Counted from the stretch's first letter, positions 16,877 to 25,251 are shown. The stretch: DNA of 43,032 bases from Planctomycetota bacterium (GCA_016209705.1 JACQVR010000123.1:1-43032), one strand, 5' to 3'. The notes: generated by a model not told the origin, from the sequence alone. Numbers and translations: made by a program.

Positions 16877-18154
16877 CTACCGCGAAATGACGCCCCACGT
16901 CATGAGCAGATCGCTCTCGCGGGTCCAGCGTTCTCCGATGTCCGTCCGGTAGAACATGTTCGGGATCATGATGTTCTTGACCCGCGCGTAGGCCTCCCGG
17001 CGCGCGTCCTCCATCGTCGACCCCGATCCCGTGACGACCAGCGCGTAGCCGGAGCTTCCGCACAGCCGCCAGTCCCCATCGACCATCTTGACGTCGCAGG
17101 GGTGCACGCCCTCGGTCATCGGCTTCTTGAACAGCACCACCGCGTCTTCGGAGTATTTTCGGAACGCGCCGGGGTCCTCGAACGGAAACGGCGGCACGCC
17201 GATGACCACGCAAATCTGGAACCCCTTCTTGGTTCGCAACGCCGTTTCCTCGCCGCGGGCCAGCGACGCCAGCACGTCGCCCCACTTCGACAGGACGCCC
17301 TCGATCTGGAGATTGATGGTCGGATATCCAAACCGCGCCGTGAACTCCAGCGGATAGATGCCCCGCGCGTTGGCGATGCAGTTGATGTCGATGTAGCCGA
17401 CGTATCCGCACGCCGCGAGGCGATCCTTCATTTTGCCCAGCGTCTCCCGAAACGCGGGCGGATCCGCCGACCAGAACCCGGCGGTCCCCATCTCGCCCGT
17501 CGAAGGCCCGATGTCTCCGGGGAACATCCGCTTATGCTCGAAGTTGACGAACACCGGCGAGAGGAATTCCTTGCCGTTGAAGAAGGCGCCCACCGCGATC
17601 TCCACGCCCGAGCAGAACTTCTGGATCTGGAAGCTTCGAAGTCGGGACGCCCATCCTACGCGATATCGTTCCAGGACGGTGAGCACGTCCCGCCCGTCTT
17701 CCTCCTGTCCCACGAAGGAAAGAACCTTCTCATTCTGCGCCTTTCCGTTGGGTTTGATGACGTAGCGCTCCGGGTTCCTTTTGACGAAGTCGATCGCACC
17801 GTCGAACGTGTCGAATTCCCAGCTCGGCAGCACGCTCATGCCCACCGTTTTCATTTCCTCGCGGCCGAAGTCGCGATCCGATTCGAGGCGGTCGGTGTAG
17901 AGCGTCCCGCCGACGACCTTCTTTCCCTCCCGGCGCAGCTTCTCCGGAAGGGACCCGAAATCGCTGTCGTCGAACACGATGACGTCGGCCCAGTCCTTGT
18001 GATCCTCCCACGAATCGACTTTGGCCACGAAGCCGTCGCCGACGTCTTTTTCCGTCTTCGCGTGGATGAAATACCGCGCCTCGTGCCCTTCTTGGATGAC
18101 CCTCCATGCCAGATCGTGGATGAGCCCGACTTGCGAAATGAAGAGGTACTTCAT
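16877..18154 (-). CDS. PurD-like ATP-grasp ligase (phosphoribosylamine-glycine ligase family)
   Basis: A 425-residue ATP-grasp protein, the length of PurD. The central region fits GARS: YVIKPNGKAQ, GVEIAVGAFFNGKEFL and EHKRMFPGDIGPSTGEMGTAG (PurD has HKR..DGD.GPNTGGMG). It continues with YVGYIDINCIAN and PLEFTARFGYPTI, and a C-terminal VVTGSGSTMEDARREAY as in PurD. The N-terminus (MKYLFISQVGLIHDLAW) lacks the usual GxGGREHA loop. It may therefore be the housekeeping PurD of a divergent lineage or a paralogue acting on another amine. No purine genes are nearby. There is no Shine-Dalgarno sequence; TAAAGT lies 8 bases before the ATG. Confidence 0.75.
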   Translation of the reverse strand: MKYLFISQVGLIHDLAWRVIQEGHEARYFIHAKTEKDVGDGFVAKVDSWEDHKDWADVIVFDDSDFGSLPEKLRREGKKVVGGTLYTDRLESDRDFGREEMKTVGMSVLPSWEFDTFDGAIDFVKRNPERYVIKPNGKAQNEKVLSFVGQEEDGRDVLTVLERYRVGWASRLRSFQIQKFCSGVEIAVGAFFNGKEFLSPVFVNFEHKRMFPGDIGPSTGEMGTAGFWSADPPAFRETLGKMKDRLAACGYVGYIDINCIANARGIYPLEFTARFGYPTINLQIEGVLSKWGDVLASLARGEETALRTKKGFQICVVIGVPPFPFEDPGAFRKYSEDAVVLFKKPMTEGVHPCDVKMVDGDWRLCGSSGYALVVTGSGSTMEDARREAYARVKNIMIPNMFYRTDIGERWTRESDLLMTWGVISR

Positions 18155-18162
18155 CGAAAAAT

Positions 18163-18168
18163 ACTTTA
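18163..18168 (-). promoter_or_regulatory. -10 box of the purD-like gene, with upstream palindrome
   Basis: TAAAGT on the minus strand, 8 bases before the ATG at 18154, consistent with leaderless transcription. About 18 bases further upstream, 18186-18201, is a perfect palindrome CCGGAA-N4-TTCCGG that covers the -35 position and could be an operator. Confidence 0.45.
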
Positions 18169-18420
18169 GCGAACAATCGAAGCATCCGGAAGGGTTTCCG
18201 GTTCTCCGCCGCAAATTTTTTCACCGTCGCTCCTCGGCCGCTCGGAGCGTGCAAAAAGCACTTGATGCCGCCGGACCGCCGCGTACACTGATTTCGTTCT
18301 TCGCGGGATGTCTCGTGTTCGAAGCCCAAGGCGTCGGGCCCGCCGGCGGCTTTCGGAAACCCTTCCCATCCGAAGACAGCGTTCAGTTGGGTTTCGTGGT
18401 CCAGTTTAACGGAGTCACGC

Positions 18421-18726
18421 GTGAACATCTTCGTCGGAAACTTGCCGTACAGCACCACGGATGCCGAGCTTCGAGAGGCGTTCGAAGCGTATGGGACCGT
18501 AACCTCGGCCAGCGTGATCATGGACCGGATGACGGGCCGTTCCAGAGGGTTCGGCTTCGTGGAAATGTCCGATCCCGCCCAAGGCCAGGCCGCGATCGAC
18601 GCGCTCAACAATCGGGAGTTCAGCGGGCGCGCGCTGACCGTCAACGAGGCGCGGCCTCGCAGCGAGGGAGCGCGCTCGGACGACTCCCGGGGCGGTTCCG
18701 GCTTCGGACGTCGCGAGCGCTGGTAA
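18421..18726 (+). CDS. RRM-type RNA-binding protein
   Basis: A 101-residue single RNA-recognition-motif protein of the bacterial Rbp type. RNP2 is IFVGNLPYST at residues 3-12 and RNP1 is RGFGFVEM near 43-50, with the usual beta-alpha-beta spacing. Residues 82-101 are a short Gly/Arg/Ser-rich tail. It binds single-stranded RNA and is commonly linked to cold or post-transcriptional control. The start is GTG with GGAG 9 bases upstream. An excellent intrinsic terminator follows 19 bases after the stop, so it is a monocistronic unit. Confidence 0.93.
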   Translation: MNIFVGNLPYSTTDAELREAFEAYGTVTSASVIMDRMTGRSRGFGFVEMSDPAQGQAAIDALNNREFSGRALTVNEARPRSEGARSDDSRGGSGFGRRERW

Positions 18727-18745
18727 ATCCGTCCCAAGAACTCGA

Positions 18746-18781
18746 CGGCTTCAGGAAGGCCCGCCTGAAGCCGTTTTTTTT
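18746..18781 (+). terminator. Intrinsic terminator of the RRM gene
   Basis: CGGCTTCAGG (18746-18755) and CCTGAAGCCG (18764-18773) form a perfect 10-bp stem with an 8-base loop, followed by eight T. This is the best intrinsic terminator in the window. Confidence 0.93.
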
Positions 18782-18846
18782 AGGCCCTCCTTTCCGCAGG
18801 CCTCGTGAGCTGCGATGCCTGCCGAGAGAAGATCTCGGGGTCCATG

Positions 18847-18960
18847 AAGAAATAACGGACGCGACTACTCGTGGAAAGCTTTGACCGCCAAAGCGGCCAA
18901 ACCACAAAAAGAGCGCCAAAAGAGCTATCTGGTCGCGCTTTGGCGTCTCTGCGTTTTATC
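18847..18960. repeat. AANCGCCA octamer inverted repeat, copy R3, running into mutY
   Basis: The left flank GGACGCGACTACTCGTGG resembles the R2 flank. The arms are GACCGCCA, AAGCGGCCA and, on the other strand, AAAACGCA, GAGACGCCA, AAGCGCG. The right arm (about 18933-18960) lies inside the 3' end of mutY and encodes its last dozen residues, so this repeat has replaced or extended a gene terminus. Confidence 0.7.
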
Positions 18961-20022
18961 CGGGGAAGGTAGCGATCGCGGCCTCAAGAGCGCCTCGATG
19001 ATCTTCCGGTTGGCCGTGGGAAATGCGAGCCGCGCCAGATCCCGCGGCCTCACCCACCGCACGCCGTCATTGGCGAGGGCTCTCGCGCTTCCCTTCCGCC
19101 ACCGGCAATGATAGGCGTGCAGCTCCACGGAAAAGTGCGAATAGCGGTGAGGAACGGTGACGAGGCGGGGGCCGACCTCGATTTCCATCCCGACCTCTTC
19201 GCGAAATTCACGCGTCACGGTTCTGGCGTAAGTTTCGCTCGGACGCCGTTTGCCTCCAGGAAACTCCCACAACCCTCCCAGCAACCCCCGCTCCGGCCGG
19301 CGGGCCACCAGGACGCGGTCCCCTTTCCAGCAGATACCCACGCCGACTTCATAATGCGGCACCGTCTTCCGCGGAACCCGGCGAGGAAGGTCCTCCTGGA
19401 CGCCCGCGATCCGCCCGCGGCATAAGGTCGTCACAGGACATTCGCCACAACGAGGCGAACGCGGCAAGCAGACGCGCTGCCCTAATTCCATGAGCGCTTG
19501 ATTGAAATCGCCGGGCACTCTCGCGGGAATTTCGCGCTCCAGGAAGGCGTTAATCTCTCGCTGCGCCGCGGAGGAAGAAATGGGCGCTTCGATCCGAAGG
19601 AGGCGCGCTACGACGCGGTGGACATTTCCGTCGCGTACGGGAACTCGCTCCCCGTTCGCGATGCTGGCGATGGCCGCGGCTGTATAGGGTCCGATGCCGG
19701 GCAATGTTTCCCACGCCTCCTTCGTCGTGGGAAAGCGGCCGCGCTCGAGAAGCCGCGCGGCCCGATGCAGGTGGCGCGCGCGAGCGTAGTATCCGAGTCC
19801 CTCCCACGCCTTCAGCACTCGATCCAGGCGCGCGCGAGCGAGCGCGCGAACGTCGGGAAATCGCTTCATCCATCGATCGTAGTAAGGAAGGACCGTCGTG
19901 ATCTGGGTCTGCTGGAGCATGACTTCGGAGACCCAGACGGCGTAGGGATCGCGGGTGCGCCTCCACGGGAGATCCCGCGCGACGCGACGGAACCAGCGAA
20001 GCAGCGGCGGAGCGATCGGCAC
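18925..20022 (-). CDS. mutY: A/G-specific adenine glycosylase MutY
   Basis: A 365-residue base-excision enzyme that removes adenine opposite 8-oxoguanine. It shows LPWRRTRDPYAVWVSEVMLQQTQ, the HhH motif LPGIGPYTAAAIASIA, the catalytic Asp region VPVRDGNVHRVVARLL, and the Fe-S loop with CxxxxxxCxxCxxxxxC (VCLPRSPRCGECPVTTLC). The C-terminal NUDIX-like domain has GGLWEFPGGKRRPSETYARTV and recognises 8-oxoG. No ATG lies near the conserved start. GTG at 20022 is chosen because TTGATC-N17-TACCAT ends 7 bases before it; a GTG at 20070 is the alternative. The last residues (from about DKTQRRQSATR) are encoded by repeat R3, not by conserved mutY sequence. Confidence 0.93.
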   Translation of the reverse strand: MPIAPPLLRWFRRVARDLPWRRTRDPYAVWVSEVMLQQTQITTVLPYYDRWMKRFPDVRALARARLDRVLKAWEGLGYYARARHLHRAARLLERGRFPTTKEAWETLPGIGPYTAAAIASIANGERVPVRDGNVHRVVARLLRIEAPISSSAAQREINAFLEREIPARVPGDFNQALMELGQRVCLPRSPRCGECPVTTLCRGRIAGVQEDLPRRVPRKTVPHYEVGVGICWKGDRVLVARRPERGLLGGLWEFPGGKRRPSETYARTVTREFREEVGMEIEVGPRLVTVPHRYSHFSVELHAYHCRWRKGSARALANDGVRWVRPRDLARLAFPTANRKIIEALLRPRSLPSPDKTQRRQSATR

Positions 20023-20029
20023 GCGCCGG

Positions 20030-20058
20030 ATGGTAGGGCGCGGGGCCCGAACGATCAA
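20030..20058 (-). promoter_or_regulatory. mutY promoter
   Basis: On the minus strand TTGATC (20053-20058), a 17-bp spacer and TACCAT (20030-20035), 7 bases before the GTG at 20022. The position argues for a leaderless mRNA and supports this start codon. Confidence 0.55.
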
Positions 20059-20101
20059 GATGGATTCCACCGGCTTCTGTACAAGCGCGACCGCCCCGGC
20101 G

Positions 20102-20107
20102 TAAACT
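20102..20107 (+). promoter_or_regulatory. thiO -10 box
   Basis: TAAACT lies 8 bases before the thiO ATG. No good -35 at 17 bp. There is no Shine-Dalgarno sequence, so the mRNA is probably leaderless. thiO and mutY diverge from a 93-bp gap. Confidence 0.5.
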
Positions 20108-20115
20108 CGGATTCC

Positions 20116-21249
20116 ATGGCACGCAACGCCGACGTGGTCGTTTTGGGCGCGGGCATCGTCGGCTGCGCGATCGCGTGGGAGCTCGCCAAGGAGGGACGGC
20201 AGACTGTCGTGCTGGAGCGCGGCTCTATCGGGCGGGAGGCCTCGTGGGCCGCGGGAGGAGTGCTGACCCCGGTGCATCTGGCGGAGTACCCGAGCCCGCT
20301 GGCCACGCTGTGCGTCGAATCGCAGAATATCTTCGAGGCGTACCTGCGCGAGTTGCCTGCGGGCGATCGGGCGGAGGTGGAGTACGCCGTCAGCGGGATG
20401 TTGATTCCAGTATTCGACGAGCGCGACGAGCGGGACGTCGCGGAGTTGGAGGCGTGGAAGCGCGAGCACGGCCAGCCGGTCGAACGCCTGGATGCGGAAG
20501 CGGCCCTTGCGGCGGAACCCGCGCTGTCACCGGACCTGCGTGGCGCGCTCCTGCTTCCGGACGTCGCGCAGGTGCGCAACCACCGCCTTACACGGATTCT
20601 GGCCGAAGCCGCCCGGCGGTCCGGCGCGGAGTTCAGAACCGGCGTCGCCGCGACGGGATTCCTCCGCGTTCCGGGACGGATCAACGGCGTCAAGACGGAT
20701 CGGGGCGACGTCTATGCCGGAGAAACGGTCGTCGCGGCGGGCGCGTGGTCCGGGGACCTGCTGGAGCCGCTGGGGCTGAGCGTGCACGTGCGACCCGTGC
20801 GCGGGCAGATCGTCCTGCTTCAAAGCGCGCCCGACACCGTCCGCCGTATGATCCTGTCCAATGAGCGCTACTTGATCCCTCGCGCGGACGGACGCGTCCT
20901 GCTGGGAAGCACGGTGGAAGAGGCGGGCTTCGACACCTCAGTCACCGCGGAAGGAGTGTCGACGCTTCTGCATCAAGCCTTGAGATTCGCGCCGGGCCTC
21001 AAGCGCGCCGCCGTGGCCGGCCTGTGGGCGGGCCTGCGTCCCGCCACGCCGGATCGCCTGCCCTATCTGGGCCGAGTGGAAGCCATTCAAGGACTTATTC
21101 TCGCCACCGGACATTTCCGCAACGGGATCCTGCTGGCCCCCCTGACCGCCCGGATCGTGGCCGACCTCGTCGCCGGACGCTCTCCCGCCGTGGACCTCTC
21201 GCCGTTTCGCCCCGACCGTGTTACAAATGTATCTCAAAACCCATCGTAA
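20116..21249 (+). CDS. thiO: Glycine oxidase ThiO
   Basis: A 377-residue FAD-dependent D-amino-acid-oxidase-type enzyme, which makes the iminoglycine used for the thiazole of thiamine. The Rossmann loop is VVVLGAGIVGCAIAWELAKEG at the N-terminus. WAAGGVLTP is the ThiO hallmark, followed by VRPVRGQIVLL, LLGSTVEEAGFD, GLWAGLRPATPDRLPYLG and LATGHFRNGILLAPLTA. Family length is normal. The partner genes thiS/thiG are absent here, while thiC lies 15 kb away. The stop codon sits inside an AT-rich inverted repeat (21230-21274), so the last residues (NVSQNPS) come from repeat DNA. Confidence 0.93.
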   Translation: MARNADVVVLGAGIVGCAIAWELAKEGRQTVVLERGSIGREASWAAGGVLTPVHLAEYPSPLATLCVESQNIFEAYLRELPAGDRAEVEYAVSGMLIPVFDERDERDVAELEAWKREHGQPVERLDAEAALAAEPALSPDLRGALLLPDVAQVRNHRLTRILAEAARRSGAEFRTGVAATGFLRVPGRINGVKTDRGDVYAGETVVAAGAWSGDLLEPLGLSVHVRPVRGQIVLLQSAPDTVRRMILSNERYLIPRADGRVLLGSTVEEAGFDTSVTAEGVSTLLHQALRFAPGLKRAAVAGLWAGLRPATPDRLPYLGRVEAIQGLILATGHFRNGILLAPLTARIVADLVAGRSPAVDLSPFRPDRVTNVSQNPS

Positions 21250-21315
21250 CATGGTTACAATGGGTTTTGAGATAATAGCGTAACATAATATCGCAACATA
21301 GTATCGGAACGACAG
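21230..21315. repeat. Perfect 15-bp inverted repeat followed by 13-base tandem words
   Basis: TATCTCAAAACCCAT (21230-21244) and its exact complement (21260-21274) enclose a 15-base loop that itself contains GTAAC-N3-GTTAC. The word ATCGTAACATGGT (21243-21255) recurs as AGCGTAACATAAT, ATCGCAACATAGT and ATCGGAACGACAG at 21277, 21290 and 21303, an exact 13-base period. The block is far more AT-rich than its surroundings. It overlaps the thiO stop and separates thiO from the convergent plsC, so it may work as a bidirectional transcription end. It is unlike the octamer families. Confidence 0.75.
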
Positions 21316-21359
21316 CCGGACAAAGCCGTAACGGATCGAAGATCACTCCGGTGCCGCGA

Positions 21360-22028
21360 TCAGTAATCCGGAACTTCTCGAAGAGTCGACTTCTGGGGGG
21401 CCGGACCCAGGCGATACCGCCGCTGGAACGACACGATGCGTTCCCGCACCGTGCGCGCGATTTCCTCATGGTAAGCGCGCTCGTCTCGCCGGCGCCGGCG
21501 TTCGGCGGGGTCCACAACCAGCGGCTCCAGAAACTGGACCACGATCTTGTATGGATGGGGCGTGAGGAGCGTCCGGGGCCACGCCTTGAAGGCGCCGTAC
21601 AAGACCACCGGCACGATGGCCGCTCCCGTCTCCGCCGCCAAGCGCCCCACCCCCGGCCGCACGCCGCCGATCATCGCTTCGAGTGATCGCCTCCCTTCCG
21701 GGAATATCCCGATCGTTCCCCCGCGCCTCAGGATACGGATCGCCTTCTGGACCGCCGGCTCGTTGTCGGCGCCCGGGGAAACGGGAATCGCTCCCCATTG
21801 GCGCGCGAACCAGCCGATGAACCAGACGTCCATCATCTCCCGCAGCATGAAGAACCGCACCACCCGGTCCGTCCCCAGGCCGATCAGCAGGGGATCGAAA
21901 TAACTCGGGTGATTCGCGGCCAGGATGAGCGGACCGCCAGAACGAAGGTGCTCCTTTCCCAGGATTTGGATGCCGTGGAAGACGCGGAAAAAGAGATAGA
22001 ATGCGAAGCGAATGACTCGCCGCAGCAT
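21360..22028 (-). CDS. plsC: 1-acyl-sn-glycerol-3-phosphate acyltransferase (PlsC family)
   Basis: A 222-residue acyltransferase of phospholipid synthesis. Motif I is NHPSYFDP (catalytic His and Asp), motif III is FPEGRRS, and motif IV is AAIVPVVLYG. The N-terminal hydrophobic stretch (VIRFAFYLFFRVFHGI) suggests membrane association. Length is typical of the soluble-face LPLAT group. It starts 3 bases after the MFS gene stops, so the two are cotranscribed. The exact acyl acceptor is not certain within the LPLAT family. Confidence 0.87.
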   Translation of the reverse strand: MLRRVIRFAFYLFFRVFHGIQILGKEHLRSGGPLILAANHPSYFDPLLIGLGTDRVVRFFMLREMMDVWFIGWFARQWGAIPVSPGADNEPAVQKAIRILRRGGTIGIFPEGRRSLEAMIGGVRPGVGRLAAETGAAIVPVVLYGAFKAWPRTLLTPHPYKIVVQFLEPLVVDPAERRRRRDERAYHEEIARTVRERIVSFQRRYRLGPAPQKSTLREVPDY

Positions 22029-22031
22029 GTC

Positions 22032-23336
22032 CTACGCCCCGCCGCCGGCCCAGACGGCCAAGCGCCGTTCCTCCGCTTCCGCCTCCTGCACTCCCCGAAC
22101 TTCGTTCACCGGAATCGCCAGCGCCAAGCCCACGGCGAAGAAGACGCCGACCGACAAGATGCCCATCCGGAAACTTCCGGTCGCTTGGACGACCAGTCCA
22201 TAGGCCGCCGGGCCCAGCGCCGCGGCGAACTTGCCCACGATCGCGTAGAACCCGAAAAACTCTGCCACGCTAGAGAGCGGCGTGAATCTCGACAGCAGGG
22301 ACCGCGCAATCGCCTGAGTGCCTCCCATGACGAGCCCCACGGCCACTCCCAAGGCCCAAAATTCCCAGGAATGGCGGATGAAGAACGCCCACGCGATAAT
22401 CCCGCACCACACGATCAGGCAGACGATGAGCGCCGGCTTGTCTCGCATCCGGCCGGCCACCTTGCCGAACGCGAGAGCGCCCACCGCGCCGACTCCCTGA
22501 ATCAGCAGGAAACACAGGATGAGATCCTGATCCGCCATCCCCAACACCCTGCTGCCGAACAGCGTCGCCATGACGATGACCGTCTGAACGGCGTCGCTGA
22601 AAATGAAATAGGCCAGCGTGAAGCGCGCCAGCGTGGGAATCCGCCGGATTCCCGCCAAGGTGGAGAGGACCTTCCGGAATCCCGCCCCCACCAGAGATCT
22701 CCCGATCGGAAGCGGCCGCGGCCGCGCCCGTTCCCGAAGCCAGACGAACATCGGCAATGAAAACGCGAACCACCAGATCCCCACGCTCGCGATGGCCGCC
22801 CGCGTAGGGACCAGCGATTCCGGGTCCAGGGCGAACCAGGATGGACGTTTGATAAGCAGAAGGGCGACGACCAAGTGCAATCCCCCTCCCACATATCCCA
22901 CCGCCCATCCGATCGACGAGATCCGAGTCGATTCCCGACCCGGCGCGATCTCGGGAAGGAACCCGTTGTAGATCGCGGTGCTGGCTTCAAAACCCACCAA
23001 ACCCACCATGAAAAGGACCGCGGCGACTTCCCAGGATTCGGCCCAAAGCAGGCCGCCGGTCGCGGCGCACCCGATCAACCAGAAAATCAGCAGCGTGCGC
23101 TTCTTGGCCGCCGTGTAGTCGCACATCGCGCCCATGACGGGCAGAATGACCGCCGAGACGATCGTGGCGGCGGAGACGCAGTAGCCCCAATACGGCTCCG
23201 GGGCGCCGAGGGTCCTGGTGAAATAGAGAGGGAAAACAACCGCCAGAATTGTGGTGGCGAAGGCCGAATTGGCGAAATCGTACAGTGCCCAGCCGGCGAT
23301 TTCCCGGCGGGAGACGGGAGCGGGTGGAGGGTTCAC
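22032..23336 (-). CDS. MFS transporter, UMF1 (Atg22-like) family
   Basis: A 434-residue permease with about twelve hydrophobic segments. The N-terminal signature WALYDFANSAFATTILAVVFPLYF is diagnostic of the UMF1/Atg22 group, followed by the loop VMGAMCDYTAAKKR. The Atg22 relatives move amino acids out of the vacuole; bacterial substrates are unknown. The start is GTG, and TAAGAT lies 9 bases upstream with CAGACA 17 bp before it, so it is probably leaderless. plsC follows on the same transcript. Confidence 0.88.
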   Translation of the reverse strand: MNPPPAPVSRREIAGWALYDFANSAFATTILAVVFPLYFTRTLGAPEPYWGYCVSAATIVSAVILPVMGAMCDYTAAKKRTLLIFWLIGCAATGGLLWAESWEVAAVLFMVGLVGFEASTAIYNGFLPEIAPGRESTRISSIGWAVGYVGGGLHLVVALLLIKRPSWFALDPESLVPTRAAIASVGIWWFAFSLPMFVWLRERARPRPLPIGRSLVGAGFRKVLSTLAGIRRIPTLARFTLAYFIFSDAVQTVIVMATLFGSRVLGMADQDLILCFLLIQGVGAVGALAFGKVAGRMRDKPALIVCLIVWCGIIAWAFFIRHSWEFWALGVAVGLVMGGTQAIARSLLSRFTPLSSVAEFFGFYAIVGKFAAALGPAAYGLVVQATGSFRMGILSVGVFFAVGLALAIPVNEVRGVQEAEAEERRLAVWAGGGA

Positions 23337-23345
23337 GAAGAGCGT

Positions 23346-23374
23346 ATCTTACCGCCGGCCGACGCTCATGTCTG
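23346..23374 (-). promoter_or_regulatory. MFS-plsC promoter
   Basis: On the minus strand CAGACA (23369-23374), a 17-bp spacer and TAAGAT (23346-23351), then 9 bases to GTG at 23336. It lies in the short gap after the FG-GAP gene. Confidence 0.5.
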
Positions 23375-23376
23375 TA

Positions 23377-24849
23377 TCACGCGCCGGAACTTCCGAGCGC
23401 CGCTCCATCCTCCAGGCCGCCCGTCAAGGTGCCGTCGTCGAGAGCGTCCAGCGCCGGACCGCCGCGATAGAAAAATACTTTGCCGCGCTCCAGCATGCTG
23501 TCGGTCAGAGGGTTCGCATCCACATCGTCGCCCGGCGCGGCCACCCAGAAATCCCGGTGGCCGTCGCCGTCCACGTCGCCTCCCGAGGCGGCGAAGAATC
23601 CAAACTGGCCGCCGGGTTCCGCTCCCGTAACCACGACATCCGCCACCGTGTCGATCAGCGGCCCCCCGAAAAAGACGAATCCCCGTCCCACATCCGTTCC
23701 CTCGTCAAGATCGTTCCCGTCGCCGTCATCCAGGGGAGCCCCGATGAACAGATCCGGCGCGCCGCCGCTGTTGATGTCGCCCAAGCGTCCCACGAAGGCG
23801 CCGAACTGCGCATCCCGCTCCGTGCCGACAAAGATGCGGCTCGCGACCGCGTAGAGACTGCTGAGCGATATGACGCCTCTCAAGGCGTCGCCGAAGATAA
23901 AATAGGCCGCCCCGAAGTCGTCGCCGTTCGTCAACGGATCTCCATCGCCGTCGTCGAACGGCGCTCCCAACAGGATGTCGCCGAGTGCGTCTCCGTCCAC
24001 GTCCAGGAGCCCTGCCACGGAATATCCAAGTTGCGCTCCGACTTCGGCGCCGTTGATGACTACATCCAGATTGTTATTCGGCGAGGAGGAACCCAGATAG
24101 ATGAACACCCTTCCCCGATCCGTGCCCTCATCCGTGACCGTGGCGTCGCCGTCATCCATCGGCGCGCCGATCATCCAGTCGAAAAAGCCGTCCCCGTTCA
24201 AGTCTCCCGCCGTGCTGACCGAGAATCCGAACCGGCTCATGTCCTCTCCGCCCGTGAACGTCAGCGCCGGCGCCGGGGAGGGCGCGACGCCTCCCAGGAA
24301 GAGATGCGCTCGGCCCCGGCCGGTTCCTCCGCCGTTCTCGAACGGAGCTCCCACGATCACGTCGTCGAAGCCGTCGCCGTTGACGTCGCCGGCGCGGGCC
24401 ACCGAGAAACCGAACTGGCCGCCGACTTCGGCGCCAGTCAGCGTCAGGGCCGGAGTTCCAAAGGAGGCGCCGCCGAGGTAGATGAACACCCGCCCCACGT
24501 CCGTTCCCTCATCCGTCGCGTTGTCATCCCCGTCGTCCAGAGGCGCTCCGACGGCCAGGTCGGGACGGCCGTCGCCGTTGAAATCTCCGATCGCCGCCGC
24601 TGAGCCACCGAAGCGTGAGTTGTCCTCGGTTCCCAGCAGGACCGTCATCAAGGAACGATCCGGTCCACGATACACGTACACGCTTCCGCCGCCGGATCCC
24701 GGAGCTCCCACGACGATGTCCGCCCATCCATCCGCGTCGACATCCGATGGATCGAAGATCACGGGCCGTTGGCGGTCCTCATCCTTGTGGCACCCCCCGA
24801 CCAGGAGCGCCGTCGCCAGGAAGAACCAGGGCGCCGCTCGTTGCACCAT
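23377..24849 (-). CDS. FG-GAP repeat (integrin alpha-like) lipoprotein
   Basis: A 490-residue surface lipoprotein. The signal peptide ends in the lipobox LVGGC (Cys near residue 20). The rest is a seven-bladed beta-propeller of FG-GAP repeats, each with GxxFGxSVAxAGDVNGDGFDDVIVGAPxxxxG: a calcium-binding DxNxDGxxD loop followed by the FG..GAP words. At least six repeats have complete Ca sites. Some blades contain DDGD.NDLDEGTDVGR-like insertions. It is likely an adhesion or binding protein on the outer face of the cell. It is the last gene of greA-queF-FG-GAP (15-bp gap after queF) and has a good GGGAGG ribosome site. The link to the first two genes is probably incidental. Confidence 0.88.
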   Translation of the reverse strand: MVQRAAPWFFLATALLVGGCHKDEDRQRPVIFDPSDVDADGWADIVVGAPGSGGGSVYVYRGPDRSLMTVLLGTEDNSRFGGSAAAIGDFNGDGRPDLAVGAPLDDGDDNATDEGTDVGRVFIYLGGASFGTPALTLTGAEVGGQFGFSVARAGDVNGDGFDDVIVGAPFENGGGTGRGRAHLFLGGVAPSPAPALTFTGGEDMSRFGFSVSTAGDLNGDGFFDWMIGAPMDDGDATVTDEGTDRGRVFIYLGSSSPNNNLDVVINGAEVGAQLGYSVAGLLDVDGDALGDILLGAPFDDGDGDPLTNGDDFGAAYFIFGDALRGVISLSSLYAVASRIFVGTERDAQFGAFVGRLGDINSGGAPDLFIGAPLDDGDGNDLDEGTDVGRGFVFFGGPLIDTVADVVVTGAEPGGQFGFFAASGGDVDGDGHRDFWVAAPGDDVDANPLTDSMLERGKVFFYRGGPALDALDDGTLTGGLEDGAALGSSGA

Positions 24850-24864
24850 GCAAAACCTCCCGAG

Positions 24865-25248
24865 TCAGGACGGACGCTCGTACTTGGCCTCGACGCGGGA
24901 ACGGATCCCGCCGCGCGCGTTGAATTCGCCCGTCACCGTCATCCACGCGGGATCGCATGCCTTGACCAAGTCCCGCAGGATCACGTTGACGGCGTTCTCG
25001 TAGAAGATACCCACGTTGCGAAACGAGGTCATGTACATCTTGAAGGACTTCAGCTCGATCACTTTTCGATCGGGACCGTAGCTGATGGTAATGGTTCCGA
25101 AGTCGGGCAGCCCCGTCTTAGGGCAGATCGCGTTATACTCCGGATCGATGAGGGTGACGGTGTACCCGGCGAACTGGTTCTCGAATGTCTCCAATCGAGG
25201 CCGCTTGGCATCGATACCCGATCGGGCGAGGCGCCGGTACGCCGCCAT
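24865..25248 (-). CDS. queF: NADPH-dependent preQ0 reductase QueF
   Basis: A 127-residue monomodular (YkvM-type) QueF that reduces preQ0 to preQ1 in queuosine synthesis. The catalytic Cys is in AICPKTGLPDFGTITISY (near residue 42), followed by the substrate stretch ELKSFKMYMTSFRNVGIFYENAVN. Length is typical of the short T-fold form. It starts 3 bases after greA stops and has no strong ribosome site of its own. queD is 4.5 kb away; queC and queE are not in the window. Confidence 0.93.
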   Translation of the reverse strand: MAAYRRLARSGIDAKRPRLETFENQFAGYTVTLIDPEYNAICPKTGLPDFGTITISYGPDRKVIELKSFKMYMTSFRNVGIFYENAVNVILRDLVKACDPAWMTVTGEFNARGGIRSRVEAKYERPS

Positions 25249-25251
25249 GGG

